Shown: piece by piece, positions 17,725 through 26,806 of the stretch
Position numbering within the stretch: the first letter of the stretch is position 1
How the letters are laid out: every line of letters starts with the position of its first letter
Assembly: GCF_017104965.1 (NCBI RefSeq)
Contig: NZ_JAAGPR010000048.1
Span: 1-53,923, forward strand
Reading direction: 5' to 3'
DNA from: Paraburkholderia sp. Ac-20340
Lineage (GTDB): Bacteria; Pseudomonadota; Gammaproteobacteria; Burkholderiales; Burkholderiaceae
Length of the DNA: 53,923 nt
Position numbers and translations under genes: made by a program
Notes under the pieces: model-generated
Database searches by the model: none
What the model saw: only the letters and a program-made list of their open reading frames with translations
What the model was told of the DNA's origin: nothing

Positions 17725-19086
17725 TCAGACCTGCGCTTTGGCCACCGTTTCTTCCTGCGCGAGCAATCCGCTCACGGAAGCCGTCAAGCCTTTGCCGCCG
17801 GGATTGTTGCGCAGCACGAGCTTCAAACCGTGCCGCTGCGCGATACGCATCGCAATCGAAAGACCCAGGCCGCTGCCCGTGCCCGGCACGTGATTGGCGC
17901 GATAGAAGCGGTCGAGCACGCGCCCGAGATGTTCTTCGGGAATGCCCGGCCCGTTATCGACGACTTCGAAGCCCACATGCGAAGCCGTGCGCGTGAGCAC
18001 GAGATCGATCTTGCCGCCGGGCGGCGTGTAGCGGATCGCGTTATCGATCAGGTTATTGAGCAGCGTGGCGAGGCCGTGTGCGTCGGCGGCCACGTTGCAG
18101 GCATCGTCTTCGGTCACCGGCGGGCGCAGTTCCAGCCCGAGATCGATGTTCTTTTCTTCGGCCAGCAGCGAAAGATCGCTGATCGCCTGTTCGCCCAGCC
18201 GCCGCAAGCTCATGGTGGCGACCGGCAGTTCCGCCTGCGCGTCTTCGCGCGCGAGCGTCAGCAATTGCTGCACGAGGCGGATCAGGCGATTCAGACGCGT
18301 TTCGATACGCTCGGTGGTGTGCGGCTCGCCGCTGAGCGTGCCGTCGCGCAGCGCGGCCTGCAGTTGCAGCTTGAGCGCCGCGAGCGGCGAGCGCAGTTCA
18401 TGCGCGGCATCGGCGATAAACGTGCGCTGCGCCTGCGAAGCCGTGTTCAGACGCGCCAGCAGATCGTTGAGCGCGACCACCAGCGGACGCAGTTCGATGG
18501 GCACCGAGCGATCGAGCTTGAGCGGCCCGAGCGCATGGTGCGAACGCGCGGTCAACAGCGCCGAAAGCGCACCCACAGGCGCGAGCCCGCGCGCCACCAC
18601 CAGCAGCACCATCACGATCGCCAGCGGCACGAACAAGGCAAGCGGCCAGAGCGTGTGCAATGCCAGCCGCATGGCCAGCGCCTCGCGCACGGAGATCGGC
18701 TGCGCGACCTGCACGAAACGGTCGGGCTGCTGCACGCCGAAGGTGCGCCAATGCGATTCCTCGTGCTCGAAGGTGTGGAAACCGGCATCGTTACGCGGTA
18801 GCGGCTCGTCGTGCGAGGAGTGATAGATCGCCCGGCCGTCGCGATCCCAGATCTCGATCAGAATGCGGTCGTCGGCGATGCCTTGCATATCGGGCGCGGG
18901 CTGATCCGCACCGTGGCCCGCACGCAGATTCGTGGGCAGCGACAGCGCCACCGCGCGCAGTTCGTAGTCGAACAACTCGCTCGCCTCGTTGCGCGCAGTG
19001 TGGAAAATGCCGAAGCCCGCCACCGCCGATCCGGCCGCGAAGCCGAAAATCAGCCAGCCCAGCAGGCGGCGCTTGATGGACCTCAT
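17725..19086 (-). CDS. Sensor histidine kinase of the efflux operon (QseC/TctE-like)
   Basis: 453 residues: membrane helix ~10-30, periplasmic sensor ~32-145, second helix ~147-165, HAMP-like linker, HisKA with the phosphorylated His at 229 (AADAAHELRSPLAAL), then HATPase motifs NLIDNAIRYT (N box), DNGPGIP and GSGLGLSIA. Its start overlaps the response regulator stop by 4 bases, so the two are coupled. As the last gene of the operon coding for an RND efflux pump, it probably senses an envelope signal or pump substrate and adjusts pump expression. The signal is not evident. Confidence 0.93.
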   Translation of the reverse strand: MRSIKRRLLGWLIFGFAAGSAVAGFGIFHTARNEASELFDYELRAVALSLPTNLRAGHGADQPAPDMQGIADDRILIEIWDRDGRAIYHSSHDEPLPRNDAGFHTFEHEESHWRTFGVQQPDRFVQVAQPISVREALAMRLALHTLWPLALFVPLAIVMVLLVVARGLAPVGALSALLTARSHHALGPLKLDRSVPIELRPLVVALNDLLARLNTASQAQRTFIADAAHELRSPLAALKLQLQAALRDGTLSGEPHTTERIETRLNRLIRLVQQLLTLAREDAQAELPVATMSLRRLGEQAISDLSLLAEEKNIDLGLELRPPVTEDDACNVAADAHGLATLLNNLIDNAIRYTPPGGKIDLVLTRTASHVGFEVVDNGPGIPEEHLGRVLDRFYRANHVPGTGSGLGLSIAMRIAQRHGLKLVLRNNPGGKGLTASVSGLLAQEETVAKAQV

Positions 19087-19745
19087 TGCTCCCTCTTGAG
19101 CCGATAACCCACGCCGCGCACGGTCACGATCTGGTCGGCGCCGATCTTGCGGCGCAGGCTGTGCACATGCACTTCGATGGTGTTGCTGCCCACTTCCTCG
19201 CCCCAGCCGTACATGCGTTCTTCGAGCTCGGCCTTGGTGAACACGCGTGCGGGTTCTTCGATCAGCACGTGCAGCAGGGCGAATTCGCGCGGCACCAGCG
19301 CAATGGGCGCGCCGTCCATCGTGACTTCGTGCGCGGCGGGATCGAGCGTGAGATTGCAGTGCGCGTAGACCGGCTGCTTGCGGCCGGTGCGCCGGCGCAG
19401 CAGCGCGCGGGCGCGAGCGGCCAGTTCGTACAGATCGAAGGGCTTGACGAGGTAGTCGTCGGCGCCGGCGTCGAGACCGGCGACGCGGTCGGTCACGCTG
19501 TCGCGGGCGGTGAGGATCAGGATCGGCGCTTCGCCGCCGCGCCGCCGGTAAGCGGACAGCACGCTTACGCCGTCCTTCTTCGGCAGGCCCAGATCGAGCA
19601 TCACGAGATCGTAGACGTCGTTGGCGAGCGACAGTTCGGCTTCGCGTCCGTCCTTGGCCCAGTCGACCGCATAGCCTTCGCGGCGCAGCGAATCGAGCAC
19701 GGGCTCGGCGATCATTTCGTCGTCTTCTACCAGTAAAAGGCGCAT
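19083..19745 (-). CDS. OmpR-family response regulator of the efflux operon
   Basis: 220 residues from ATG 19745, preceded by GGAGTG; a longer frame to 19832 is unlikely because the receiver domain starts exactly here (MRLLLVEDDEMIAE). The phosphoacceptor is Asp51 (MLDLGLPKKDG), with Thr and Lys of the active site in ILTARD and YLVKPFD. The winged-helix domain spans ~125-220 (EVHVHSLRRKIG...VRGVGYRL). Close to QseB/TctD-type regulators. It follows the pump gene after a 107-base gap, so it may be co-transcribed or have a minor promoter of its own. Confidence 0.94.
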   Translation of the reverse strand: MRLLLVEDDEMIAEPVLDSLRREGYAVDWAKDGREAELSLANDVYDLVMLDLGLPKKDGVSVLSAYRRRGGEAPILILTARDSVTDRVAGLDAGADDYLVKPFDLYELAARARALLRRRTGRKQPVYAHCNLTLDPAAHEVTMDGAPIALVPREFALLHVLIEEPARVFTKAELEERMYGWGEEVGSNTIEVHVHSLRRKIGADQIVTVRGVGYRLKREQ

Positions 19746-19852
19746 CGTGGCACTCCAGTTCGCGTCGCTTGGGGTATCGCGCGTGGCTTCATGTTGGGCA
19801 TTCGAGGGTGATTGTCGCTCAATTGCGTTCATGGTTCAGCCCTTCCTCAATC

Positions 19853-22800
19853 TTACGGTGCAGGCGTCGTTCCGGTAGACGAATCCGGCGAATCCGGCGA
19901 AGCCGATGACGTACCGCCCAGCAGCAGCCGCAGCAGCGCGGGCAGCACCAGCAGCACCAGCGGCATCTGCACGATCAGCCCGGAAATGATCGCGACCGCC
20001 AGCGGTTGCTGCATCGCCGAACCCTGGCCGAGCGCGAACGCGAGCGGCAGCAGTGCGAGGATGGCGGCAATCGTCGTCATGGCGATCGGGCGCAGGCGGT
20101 TGCGGCCCGCCGCCTGCAGGGCTTCGTGCAGCGGCAGCCCGTCGTCGCGCACGAGACCCTGGAATTCGGACACATAGAAAATGGCCACTTCCGTGACGAT
20201 GCCGATAATCATCGTCATGCCCATCATCGCGGAGATATTGAGTTCGATCCCCGTGATCCACAGGCCGATAAAGACCGCGCCGGTGGCGCACAGCGGCATC
20301 GCCATGACGGCCAGCGCCACCCGAAAGCGTTCGTAGAGGAACAGCAGCAGGCCGAACACCAGCGCTACCGCCGCGCCGAACACGGCCATGAGGCCCTTGA
20401 ACGCGATCTGCTGCTGCTGATACAGACCGCCCAGTTCGTAATAGACGCCGCTGGGCAGCAGGCTCGGATCGGCGAGTGCGTGCTGCACGTCGGCGATGGT
20501 CGAGCCCAGATCGCGGCCGTCGATGCGCGCGGTGACCGCCACCATGCGCTTGAGATTGTCGCGGCTGATTTCGGGCTGGCCGCTGACCGTCACGCGATCC
20601 GCCACGCGCGAGAGCGCGAACACATGGCCATCGGGCGCGCGGATCGGCAGGCGGCTGAGCGCCGTGTCGGTCATGTGGAGCGCGCCTTGCGCACGAACGC
20701 GCACGCCGATGCTCTTCGGCCCGCTCTGATACTGCGTGGCCACGTTGCCGTCGAGCAGATCGTTGACCTGCTGCGCGATCGCCTGCGGGTCCATGCCTTC
20801 GGCAGCGGCGGCGTCGGGGCGAATATGCAGATCGATGGCGTCGCCGGCCGGGTTGATGCCGTCGTTCACATCGACAATGCCCGCAATCTTGCCGATGCGC
20901 GCGGCCACGCGCTGCGCGGTGTCGTCGAGTTGCTTCGTATCGTCCGAATAGATCTTGATCTGCACGGGCTGCGGCACGGCGGTCAGATCGCCGATCAGGT
21001 CTTCCATCAACTGCGCAAGCTCGACGCTCACGCCCGGCACTTTGGTATCGATCTGGCCGCGGATTTCCTCCATCACGGTATCGATCGGCTCGCGCGAACC
21101 CGACTTCAGACGCACGAAAAAGTCGCCCTTGTTCGGCTCGTTGAGGTCGCCGCCCAGGCCCGCGCCCGTGCGGCGCGAATAAGTCGCCACGTTCGGATTG
21201 GCGCGGATGATCGCTTCGACCTGACGCATGAGGCGATCGGTTTCGGTGATCGAGGTGCCCGGCTGCGTGTGATAGTCGAGCACGAAGCCGCCTTCGTCCA
21301 TCGACGGCATAAAGCCGCTGCCCACTCGCGTGAAGGCGAGCGCGGCGGCCAGCGCGAGCGGCACGATCAGCGCGAGCGCCCACACGGGACGCGCGCTGAC
21401 CCGCGCCACGAGCTTCGCATAGCTGCGGTTGAGCCACGCGGCGAAGCGCGTTTCGCGATGTTCCTCGGCGTCTTTCGCGGTGAGCCAGCGATCGCAGAGA
21501 ATCGGAATCGCCAGCCACGTCACGAGGAACGAGATGAAGAGGGCGCTGGCCATCGTCACGGAAAGCGCCTTGAAAAACGCGCCCGTGACGCCGGAAAGAA
21601 ACGCGAGCGGCACGAAGATAATCAGCGTGGCGGCGGAGGAACCCGCGAGCGGACGCGTGAATTCCAGCGCCGCGCTCATCACGCGGCCATGAAACGCGTG
21701 CGCGCCGGCTTCGCGCATGCGCCGCGCGATGTGCTCGATCATGACGATGGCGTCGTCGATCACGAGGCCGACGGCCGCCGCCATGCCGCCGAGCGTCATG
21801 ATGTTGAAGCCCATGCCGAACACGTCGAGCAGCAGGATGGTCGCGGCCATCACAATCGGCACGAGCGCCACGGCGATCAGCGTGATCTTGAGGTTGCGCA
21901 GGAACACGAACAGCGTCAGCGCGGCCAGCACCACGCCGATCATGATGGCGTCGCGCACACTCGTTGCGGACGCAATCACCAGTTCGCTCTGGTCGTACCA
22001 GTTCGACAGATGCACGCCAGGCGGCATCTGCTTGCCGAAATCGGCGAGACGCGCGCGGATGGCTTTGGCCATGGCCACGCTATTCGCGCCGGGCTGCTGA
22101 TAGACGTTGATCAGTACGGCATCCTGACCATCTGCCGTCACGCGTATCCATTGCGGCACCGTGCCTTGCGAGACCGTGGCGATATCGGCAAGACGGATCT
22201 GGTTGGCGCCGGAGGTGGACACCACCACGTTTTTCAGGGCATCGAGTCCGTTGACGGCCGCATTGGCGACGACGAGGTAGAGCTTGTCGTGATCCTCGAT
22301 GCGGCCGGTGGCCATCAGCACATTGCCCGCGCCGATCGCGCGCGAGACATCCGCCACGGAGAGCTTGTACGCGGCCAGCCGCGCCGGATCGACGGCGACT
22401 TCCAGCTCGTCGCGCGCGCCGCCCGTGACATCCACACGCGCCACGCCTTCGACCGACGAAAGCAGCGGACGCAACTGGAATTGCGCAAGATCGTAGAGTT
22501 GCGCGAGCGAACGCTGCGACGACGTGAGGCTGTACGCGATCACCGGGAATACCGTCGGGTCCATGCGGCGCACTTGCATGGAGGTGCCCGGCGGCAGTGT
22601 CGCGAGGATTTCGGCGATGGCCGATTGGGCCTGCAAGGTCGCCTGGGCCATGTCGGTGCCCCAGTCGAAATTCAGCGAGATTTCCGCCGATCCGCGGCTC
22701 GTGCGCGATTCCACGTCGCGCACATTGGGCACGCGGCGCAGCGCCTCTTCCACGGGCATGGTCACGAGCGTGGCCATCTGCTCGGCGGGACGGTCGCCTG

Positions 22801-22951
22801 CATCGAGCGACACCACCGCGCGCGGGAACGACACGTTCGGGAACAGCGAGATCGGCAGTTTCATTGCCGTGAGCGCGCCCGCGACGGCGGCCAGCGCGAT
22901 CACGAACAGCAGCGAGCGCCGGTGGCGCTGCATCCATTGGCCAAAAGTCAT
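19853..22951 (-). CDS. RND efflux pump, inner-membrane permease subunit
   Basis: 1032 residues with the RND layout: helix 1 at ~14-32, large periplasmic loop, helices 2-6 (~335-500), second large loop, helices 8-12 (~855-1015). The helix 4 motif AVGLVIDDAIVMIEHIARR carries the two aspartates used for proton coupling in drug-type (HAE1) pumps; heavy-metal CzcA pumps have a DG-containing version, so a drug or organic substrate is somewhat favoured. It exports substrates from periplasm or inner membrane through the adaptor and TolC-type channel encoded just upstream. Its ATG overlaps the adaptor stop by 4 bases. A proline/serine-rich tail ends the protein. Confidence 0.93.
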   Translation of the reverse strand: MTFGQWMQRHRRSLLFVIALAAVAGALTAMKLPISLFPNVSFPRAVVSLDAGDRPAEQMATLVTMPVEEALRRVPNVRDVESRTSRGSAEISLNFDWGTDMAQATLQAQSAIAEILATLPPGTSMQVRRMDPTVFPVIAYSLTSSQRSLAQLYDLAQFQLRPLLSSVEGVARVDVTGGARDELEVAVDPARLAAYKLSVADVSRAIGAGNVLMATGRIEDHDKLYLVVANAAVNGLDALKNVVVSTSGANQIRLADIATVSQGTVPQWIRVTADGQDAVLINVYQQPGANSVAMAKAIRARLADFGKQMPPGVHLSNWYDQSELVIASATSVRDAIMIGVVLAALTLFVFLRNLKITLIAVALVPIVMAATILLLDVFGMGFNIMTLGGMAAAVGLVIDDAIVMIEHIARRMREAGAHAFHGRVMSAALEFTRPLAGSSAATLIIFVPLAFLSGVTGAFFKALSVTMASALFISFLVTWLAIPILCDRWLTAKDAEEHRETRFAAWLNRSYAKLVARVSARPVWALALIVPLALAAALAFTRVGSGFMPSMDEGGFVLDYHTQPGTSITETDRLMRQVEAIIRANPNVATYSRRTGAGLGGDLNEPNKGDFFVRLKSGSREPIDTVMEEIRGQIDTKVPGVSVELAQLMEDLIGDLTAVPQPVQIKIYSDDTKQLDDTAQRVAARIGKIAGIVDVNDGINPAGDAIDLHIRPDAAAAEGMDPQAIAQQVNDLLDGNVATQYQSGPKSIGVRVRAQGALHMTDTALSRLPIRAPDGHVFALSRVADRVTVSGQPEISRDNLKRMVAVTARIDGRDLGSTIADVQHALADPSLLPSGVYYELGGLYQQQQIAFKGLMAVFGAAVALVFGLLLFLYERFRVALAVMAMPLCATGAVFIGLWITGIELNISAMMGMTMIIGIVTEVAIFYVSEFQGLVRDDGLPLHEALQAAGRNRLRPIAMTTIAAILALLPLAFALGQGSAMQQPLAVAIISGLIVQMPLVLLVLPALLRLLLGGTSSASPDSPDSSTGTTPAP

Positions 22952-24120
22952 TGTGCGCCGCCTTGCTTCGCGTTCGCTACGCTCGCGGCCTTGGCGGCAT
23001 TGGGCAGACGCACGGCCATGCCGTCTTCGAGTTCGTAATTGCCGCTGACGATGAGCGGACGCGCGGCGTCGATCGCACCGTCCACGCCATAGGCGTTGCC
23101 GTTTTCCACCTTCACCGTGATGGCCACGCGATGCGCCTTGTTACCTGGCAGAACCTGGTAAACGTATTGTCCCTTGTCGTCATGCAAGACCGCTGCGCGC
23201 GGCACGTTCCACCATGTTCCCGTTTGCGCGGCGATCTCGGCGCGCACGCGCGTGCCCGGCAAGAATGCCGTGCCGGCCAGCGGCACGCTCGCGCCGACAT
23301 CGACAAGCTGGCTTTGCGCATCGACGGATGCGCCCACCATCGCAATCTGCCCGTGCGCCTGCAGCGACTGCTGCGATGCGGCCAGCGGATAGAGCGTGAC
23401 GCGGTCGCCTGCGTGGATCGAGGCGGCATCGGCGGCTTCCACGCCCAGCGTGACGTTCGGCGTCTTCGCGTCGCCGGCGTTGGCGCCGACGAGTTGCGCG
23501 AGCGCGGTGCCCGCCTGCACCTGATCGCCAGGCGCGGCGCTGACCTGCGCGACCACGCCGGCCGCCGGCGCGGTCACGGTTTTCGCCCCGGCTGCGATGC
23601 CCGATGCGCTTTGTGCGGCGATGGCCTGATTGGCATCGTCGAGCGCCTTTTGCGCGGCGGCGAGTTGCGATTGCGTGGCGAGTCCGTCGTCGAAGAGGGC
23701 ATGCGTGCGCGCGAGTTCGCCGCGCGCGAGCGTGGCGGCGCTTTGCGCCTGGGTGAGCGCGATCACGGCGGCCGGGTCGGCCTGCACGACGAACAGCGGC
23801 GTGCCGCGCGCGACGCGCTGACCGGGCTGCACCAGCACGCGCGTGACGCGCGCGACATAGGGCAGGCTCACGGTGGCGGCGTTCGCGCCCGCTGCGGCCA
23901 CCACGCCGTAAGCGACGATCTGCTGCGAAACCGGCTCGCGCACGGCCTTCGCGACCTGGATGGCGACGGAAGGCGCGGGGTTGGCGTCGCTGGCGCTGGA
24001 CGTATCCGATGCATCGGCGTGCGCGGAGTTGACGGCGAACAGCGCGCCGCCCACGGCGATTGCACCGATGGCGCACAGCGCGTACACGGCGGTACGCAAG
24101 GGGAAATCTCGTTTGAGCAT
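22948..24120 (-). CDS. RND efflux periplasmic adaptor (membrane fusion protein)
   Basis: 390 residues: an N-terminal signal/anchor helix (~10-30), a lipoyl half-motif, an alpha-helical hairpin rich in Ala and Gln (~130-170: ALTQAQSAATLARGELARTHALFDDGLATQSQLAAAQKALDDANQAI), the second lipoyl half (VTAPAAGVVAQVSAAPGDQVQAGTALAQLV), then beta-barrel and membrane-proximal domains. It joins the permease to the outer-membrane channel. The gap to the channel gene upstream is 5 bases, and the 4-base overlap with the permease shows tight coupling. Confidence 0.93.
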   Translation of the reverse strand: MLKRDFPLRTAVYALCAIGAIAVGGALFAVNSAHADASDTSSASDANPAPSVAIQVAKAVREPVSQQIVAYGVVAAAGANAATVSLPYVARVTRVLVQPGQRVARGTPLFVVQADPAAVIALTQAQSAATLARGELARTHALFDDGLATQSQLAAAQKALDDANQAIAAQSASGIAAGAKTVTAPAAGVVAQVSAAPGDQVQAGTALAQLVGANAGDAKTPNVTLGVEAADAASIHAGDRVTLYPLAASQQSLQAHGQIAMVGASVDAQSQLVDVGASVPLAGTAFLPGTRVRAEIAAQTGTWWNVPRAAVLHDDKGQYVYQVLPGNKAHRVAITVKVENGNAYGVDGAIDAARPLIVSGNYELEDGMAVRLPNAAKAASVANAKQGGAQ

Positions 24121-24125
24121 GAGTA

Positions 24126-25556
24126 TCAGCGTGTGGCGGTGGTGTGCTTGTCGATGGCGCCAGCGGCGTCGCCGTAGGGCGCGGGAATCGCGCTGCCCAG
24201 CAGCGCTTCCAGGGCGATGCGCTGTTCCGCGAGCGCTTCGCGCGCGGTTGCGGCATCCACGCGGCGCGCGAGCGCGGCGCTTTGCGCATCGACGTACTGG
24301 CCGATGGCGATGTCGTGCGCCGCGTAGGCATCGCGAGCGTGGGCCGCGGCGCGGTCGAGTTCGGGCAGCGCGGCTTCGTCGTCGGCGAGCTGGTGCGTGG
24401 CCATGGCGCTATCGGCGCGCAGATGGGCGATATCGGCGTAAGCGGCGTTGAGGCGGTTCTGGTATTCGTCGGCGAGACGCTGGCGCGTGGCCTGTTCGAT
24501 GGCGATATTGCCGCGATTGCGGTTGAACACCGGCAGCGTGAGATTGATCGCGAAACCGCTGGTGTAGATCTCCGAGGTGTCGCGCTGGCGCGTGAAACCC
24601 ACCGAAAGGCTCGGAAACTGGTTCAGGATAGCCGCGCGATATTTCTGCTCCTGCGCTTCGTAGCCCGCCTGCAGCGCGATCAGATCGGGGCGGCGCTGGG
24701 GCAGCGCGGCGACGGCGGCGTCGAGCGTGTTGGCATCGACGGGATCGACCTGTGCCGGGCCGCTCAGTGGCAGATCGGCGTCGGGCGCGATGCCCAGCAG
24801 CGCGTTCAGATCGTGGCGCGACTGCTCGCGTGCGCGCTGCATATCGACGTATTGCTTGCGCGCGTCCTGCGCGGCGGTGAGCGCGGCCGTGGCGGTGTCG
24901 GCCGTGACGTTGTGCTCGCTGGCGGCGTGCGCGATGCGCGTGGAGCGCTGCTGCGTCAGTTCGGCCTGCTGGGCGAGCAGCGGCAGCGCCTCGTCCTGGA
25001 AGCGCGTCTTGACGAACAGCTGGCGCGCCTGCGCGACCACCTGCCATTCCTGCCAGAGCAGGCCCAGGTCGGTCTTGCGCACGGTGGCGTCGGCGGAGCG
25101 TTTGTTGGCGCCGCGCGTGACGATCGCCATGAGGTCCATGCTCAGGCCATAGCTGAACGCGCGCGAGAGGCCGACGGCGCCCGGATAGTCGCTGGAAATG
25201 CCCACTTGCGGATCGGGCAGCAGTCCTGCGGAAAACGCCTGCGCCTGCGCGATGCCGAGGTCGTCGCGCGCCAGGCGCAGATCGGGATTGTTGACGACGG
25301 CCAGCATGGCGACATCGTCGATATCGAAACCGTTGGAGGGATCGAAGCGATGGGCGCGCAGCGCGGGCAGCGGCATCTTCGCGGGATCGATCTGCACGCG
25401 CGCGAGGGCGTCGCGCGTGAGCAGCGAATCGCCTGACGGCAAAGGCTGCGCGTGATAGACGGCACAGCCGCCGAGCAGCAGCGCGGCGGCAAGCGGCAGG
25501 ATGCGAAATCGCGTGCGTAACTGACGTATTTGACGTAATGACGACGGGCAGGACAA
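24126..25556 (-). CDS. TolC-family outer-membrane efflux channel lipoprotein
   Basis: 476 residues from a TTG start at 25556, supported by GAGGAA seven bases upstream; no better ATG or GTG exists. The signal ends in LLLGGC, with Cys31 as the lipid anchor. Two OEP repeats follow (about 60-260 and 275-465), with the helical heptad pattern of the TolC tunnel. First gene of the five-gene operon channel-adaptor-permease-regulator-kinase. The upstream 75 bases contain a direct repeat that may be the regulator's own site. Confidence 0.9.
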   Translation of the reverse strand: MSCPSSLRQIRQLRTRFRILPLAAALLLGGCAVYHAQPLPSGDSLLTRDALARVQIDPAKMPLPALRAHRFDPSNGFDIDDVAMLAVVNNPDLRLARDDLGIAQAQAFSAGLLPDPQVGISSDYPGAVGLSRAFSYGLSMDLMAIVTRGANKRSADATVRKTDLGLLWQEWQVVAQARQLFVKTRFQDEALPLLAQQAELTQQRSTRIAHAASEHNVTADTATAALTAAQDARKQYVDMQRAREQSRHDLNALLGIAPDADLPLSGPAQVDPVDANTLDAAVAALPQRRPDLIALQAGYEAQEQKYRAAILNQFPSLSVGFTRQRDTSEIYTSGFAINLTLPVFNRNRGNIAIEQATRQRLADEYQNRLNAAYADIAHLRADSAMATHQLADDEAALPELDRAAAHARDAYAAHDIAIGQYVDAQSAALARRVDAATAREALAEQRIALEALLGSAIPAPYGDAAGAIDKHTTATR

Positions 25557-25630
25557 CGTACGTTCCTCGATGAATGCGGACGCTGCGCTGGAGTGTCGGC
25601 AGCATTGCGAAGCATTCTGCGGGGTAAACG

Positions 25631-25647
25631 CTTATGTCTGGCTTAAG
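25631..25647. promoter_or_regulatory. Direct repeat CTTATG-N5-CTTAAG, candidate response-regulator box
   Basis: CTTATG (25631-25636), five bases, CTTAAG (25642-25647): two 6-mers 11 bases apart, on one face of the helix. This is the geometry of PmrA/QseB-type OmpR-family boxes. It lies 75 bases upstream of the TTG start of the efflux operon and overlaps the 3' end of brnA. Assignment to the operon's own regulator is inference. Confidence 0.45.
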
Positions 25648-26152
25648 GGGCGGATCGAGGGGCCGATGAAGGCGTGGCGTGCTTCGAGGCAGCGACTCCG
25701 TTCAGCCCATCGGCAGGTTGTGTCGCCTCGACGAGTTTCTTTATGACGCTCGTGACCGATACGGCGCGGCGCATCTCGTCCAGTTCCTGTCGCGAGAGCT
25801 GGAGGTTTCCCGAGGTGTGTTCGGCGGCGTAAAGCGCGCTGCCGAATGCCTCCGAGGCGTCGGCAATCGTGTTGGCGAACACCGCGTTCTCTTTTTGCCG
25901 AAGCGCTTTCTCTTCCACGAGGAATTCGGAGATCTGCTTCAACACGCCGGCGATATCCGGGGCTTGCCCGGCTTTCAGCGACTTCCTGAGCGCCTCGTTG
26001 ATCAGCGTCTGATAGCCCTTGCCTTCGCTTGCCGCGCGCTCGCGGAAAGCCTGGAGGACATCGTCGTCCAGCATGATGGTGATGCGCGTTTTACCTTTCG
26101 GATCAAGAATCGGGCCGCGCTTTGCCTGAGAAAAATCGAAAGTATCGCTCAT
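25643..26152 (-). CDS. brnA: BrnA-type antitoxin, long form
   Basis: 169 residues. A ribbon-helix-helix region lies at ~22-60 (KTRITIMLDDDVLQAFRERAASEGKGYQTLINEAL), preceded by the short N terminus common to BrnA. BrnA neutralises the BrnT ribonuclease toxin and represses the shared promoter. Its start overlaps the brnT stop (ATGA), in the usual toxin-first order. It is longer than the BrnA proteins I know (roughly 80-110 residues): an extra ~100-residue, partly helical C-terminal part (VLKQISEFLVEEKALRQKENAVF..., VTSVIKKLVEA) is present and has no assigned role. Confidence 0.85.
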   Translation of the reverse strand: MSDTFDFSQAKRGPILDPKGKTRITIMLDDDVLQAFRERAASEGKGYQTLINEALRKSLKAGQAPDIAGVLKQISEFLVEEKALRQKENAVFANTIADASEAFGSALYAAEHTSGNLQLSRQELDEMRRAVSVTSVIKKLVEATQPADGLNGVAASKHATPSSAPRSAP

Positions 26153-26433
26153 CGCTTCTCCTGGTATGCCTTTCGTTCCGATGCGTCCACGTGCCGCGCG
26201 GAGATCAACGCAATGTCGCCGTTCTCTTCGTACGCATAGCAGACGAAGAGAATCGCCCCAAAGCCATTGGTCGCGATGGAAACCCAGCGCGGTTCGTCGT
26301 GACGACGATCTGGAACGGTTATCGCGTCGTAGTCCATGAAGAACGTGTCGTCGATGTCTACGAAGTCAACGTCGTGATCCTTGATGTTCTGGAGACGCTT
26401 GTTGGCGTCCCACACGATGTTTGTCTGAGCCAT
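26149..26433 (-). CDS. brnT: BrnT-type ribonuclease toxin
   Basis: 94 residues from ATG 26433. Family hallmarks are the N-terminal WDANKRLQNIKDHDVDF, the central VSIATNGFGAILFVCYAYEENGDIALISARHVDASERKAYQ, and a charged C terminus; BrnT folds like RelE and cleaves RNA to arrest growth. A TTG further upstream (26460) would run through the operator, so the ATG is preferred. It is first in the operon, and a double palindrome lies 3 bases upstream. Confidence 0.88.
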   Translation of the reverse strand: MAQTNIVWDANKRLQNIKDHDVDFVDIDDTFFMDYDAITVPDRRHDEPRWVSIATNGFGAILFVCYAYEENGDIALISARHVDASERKAYQEKR

Positions 26434-26435
26434 TA

Positions 26436-26454
26436 TATGCATACGATATGCATA
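26436..26454. promoter_or_regulatory. Double TATGCATA operator at the brnTA promoter
   Basis: Two identical 8-base palindromes TATGCATA (26436-26443 and 26447-26454) separated by CGA, 11 bases apart centre to centre, directly before the brnT start codon. Ribbon-helix-helix antitoxins commonly bind such paired half-sites as two dimers, so this is the likely BrnA(-BrnT) autoregulatory operator. Confidence 0.75.
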
Positions 26455-26806
26455 CCGCAAGGCGCCCGATTTCCTGGCGAAACGGTCTGCTGTTGTGGAG
26501 CTTTTTTGAGCGCCAGCCTGTTGCCCGCAAGCGTTTTTTTCTCGCGAGGCGCGGGTGGTTTGCCCGGCTGGCGTCGAAAAGAATAGGGCGCCTGCGCGGC
26601 GGCCCCTATATGCCGAACGGCCAAAAATGCAGAGGTTTGAACGGCCGTCAAACCGCTATTTGTAGGGCAACCGTAATAACCCCCAATTGCCGATTTTCGA
26701 TAACACGTCGATTAATGACTCTCTAGCATGGTCTCCATCCCCGCATGGGCCGCCGGCGAACGCATCGCGCCGAGCCCGCGCGGACCTTTATCGAGGAGAA
26801 AACACC
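26455..26806. other. Intergenic region between brnT and the ethanolamine permease
   Basis: About 350 bases without a supportable gene. It should contain the brnTA promoter on the left and that of the ethanolamine permease on the right. GGGCAAC at 26667-26673 also occurs in the repeat region upstream of eutR (30635-30641); this is a weak hint of a common regulator site. A ribosome-binding site GAGGAG lies at 26793-26798. Confidence 0.35.

Noticed and set aside
20006..23038. 1010-residue plus-strand frame opposite the RND permease
   Set aside because: Extremely His/Arg/Asp-rich composition typical of an antisense frame; the opposite strand encodes a complete RND permease.
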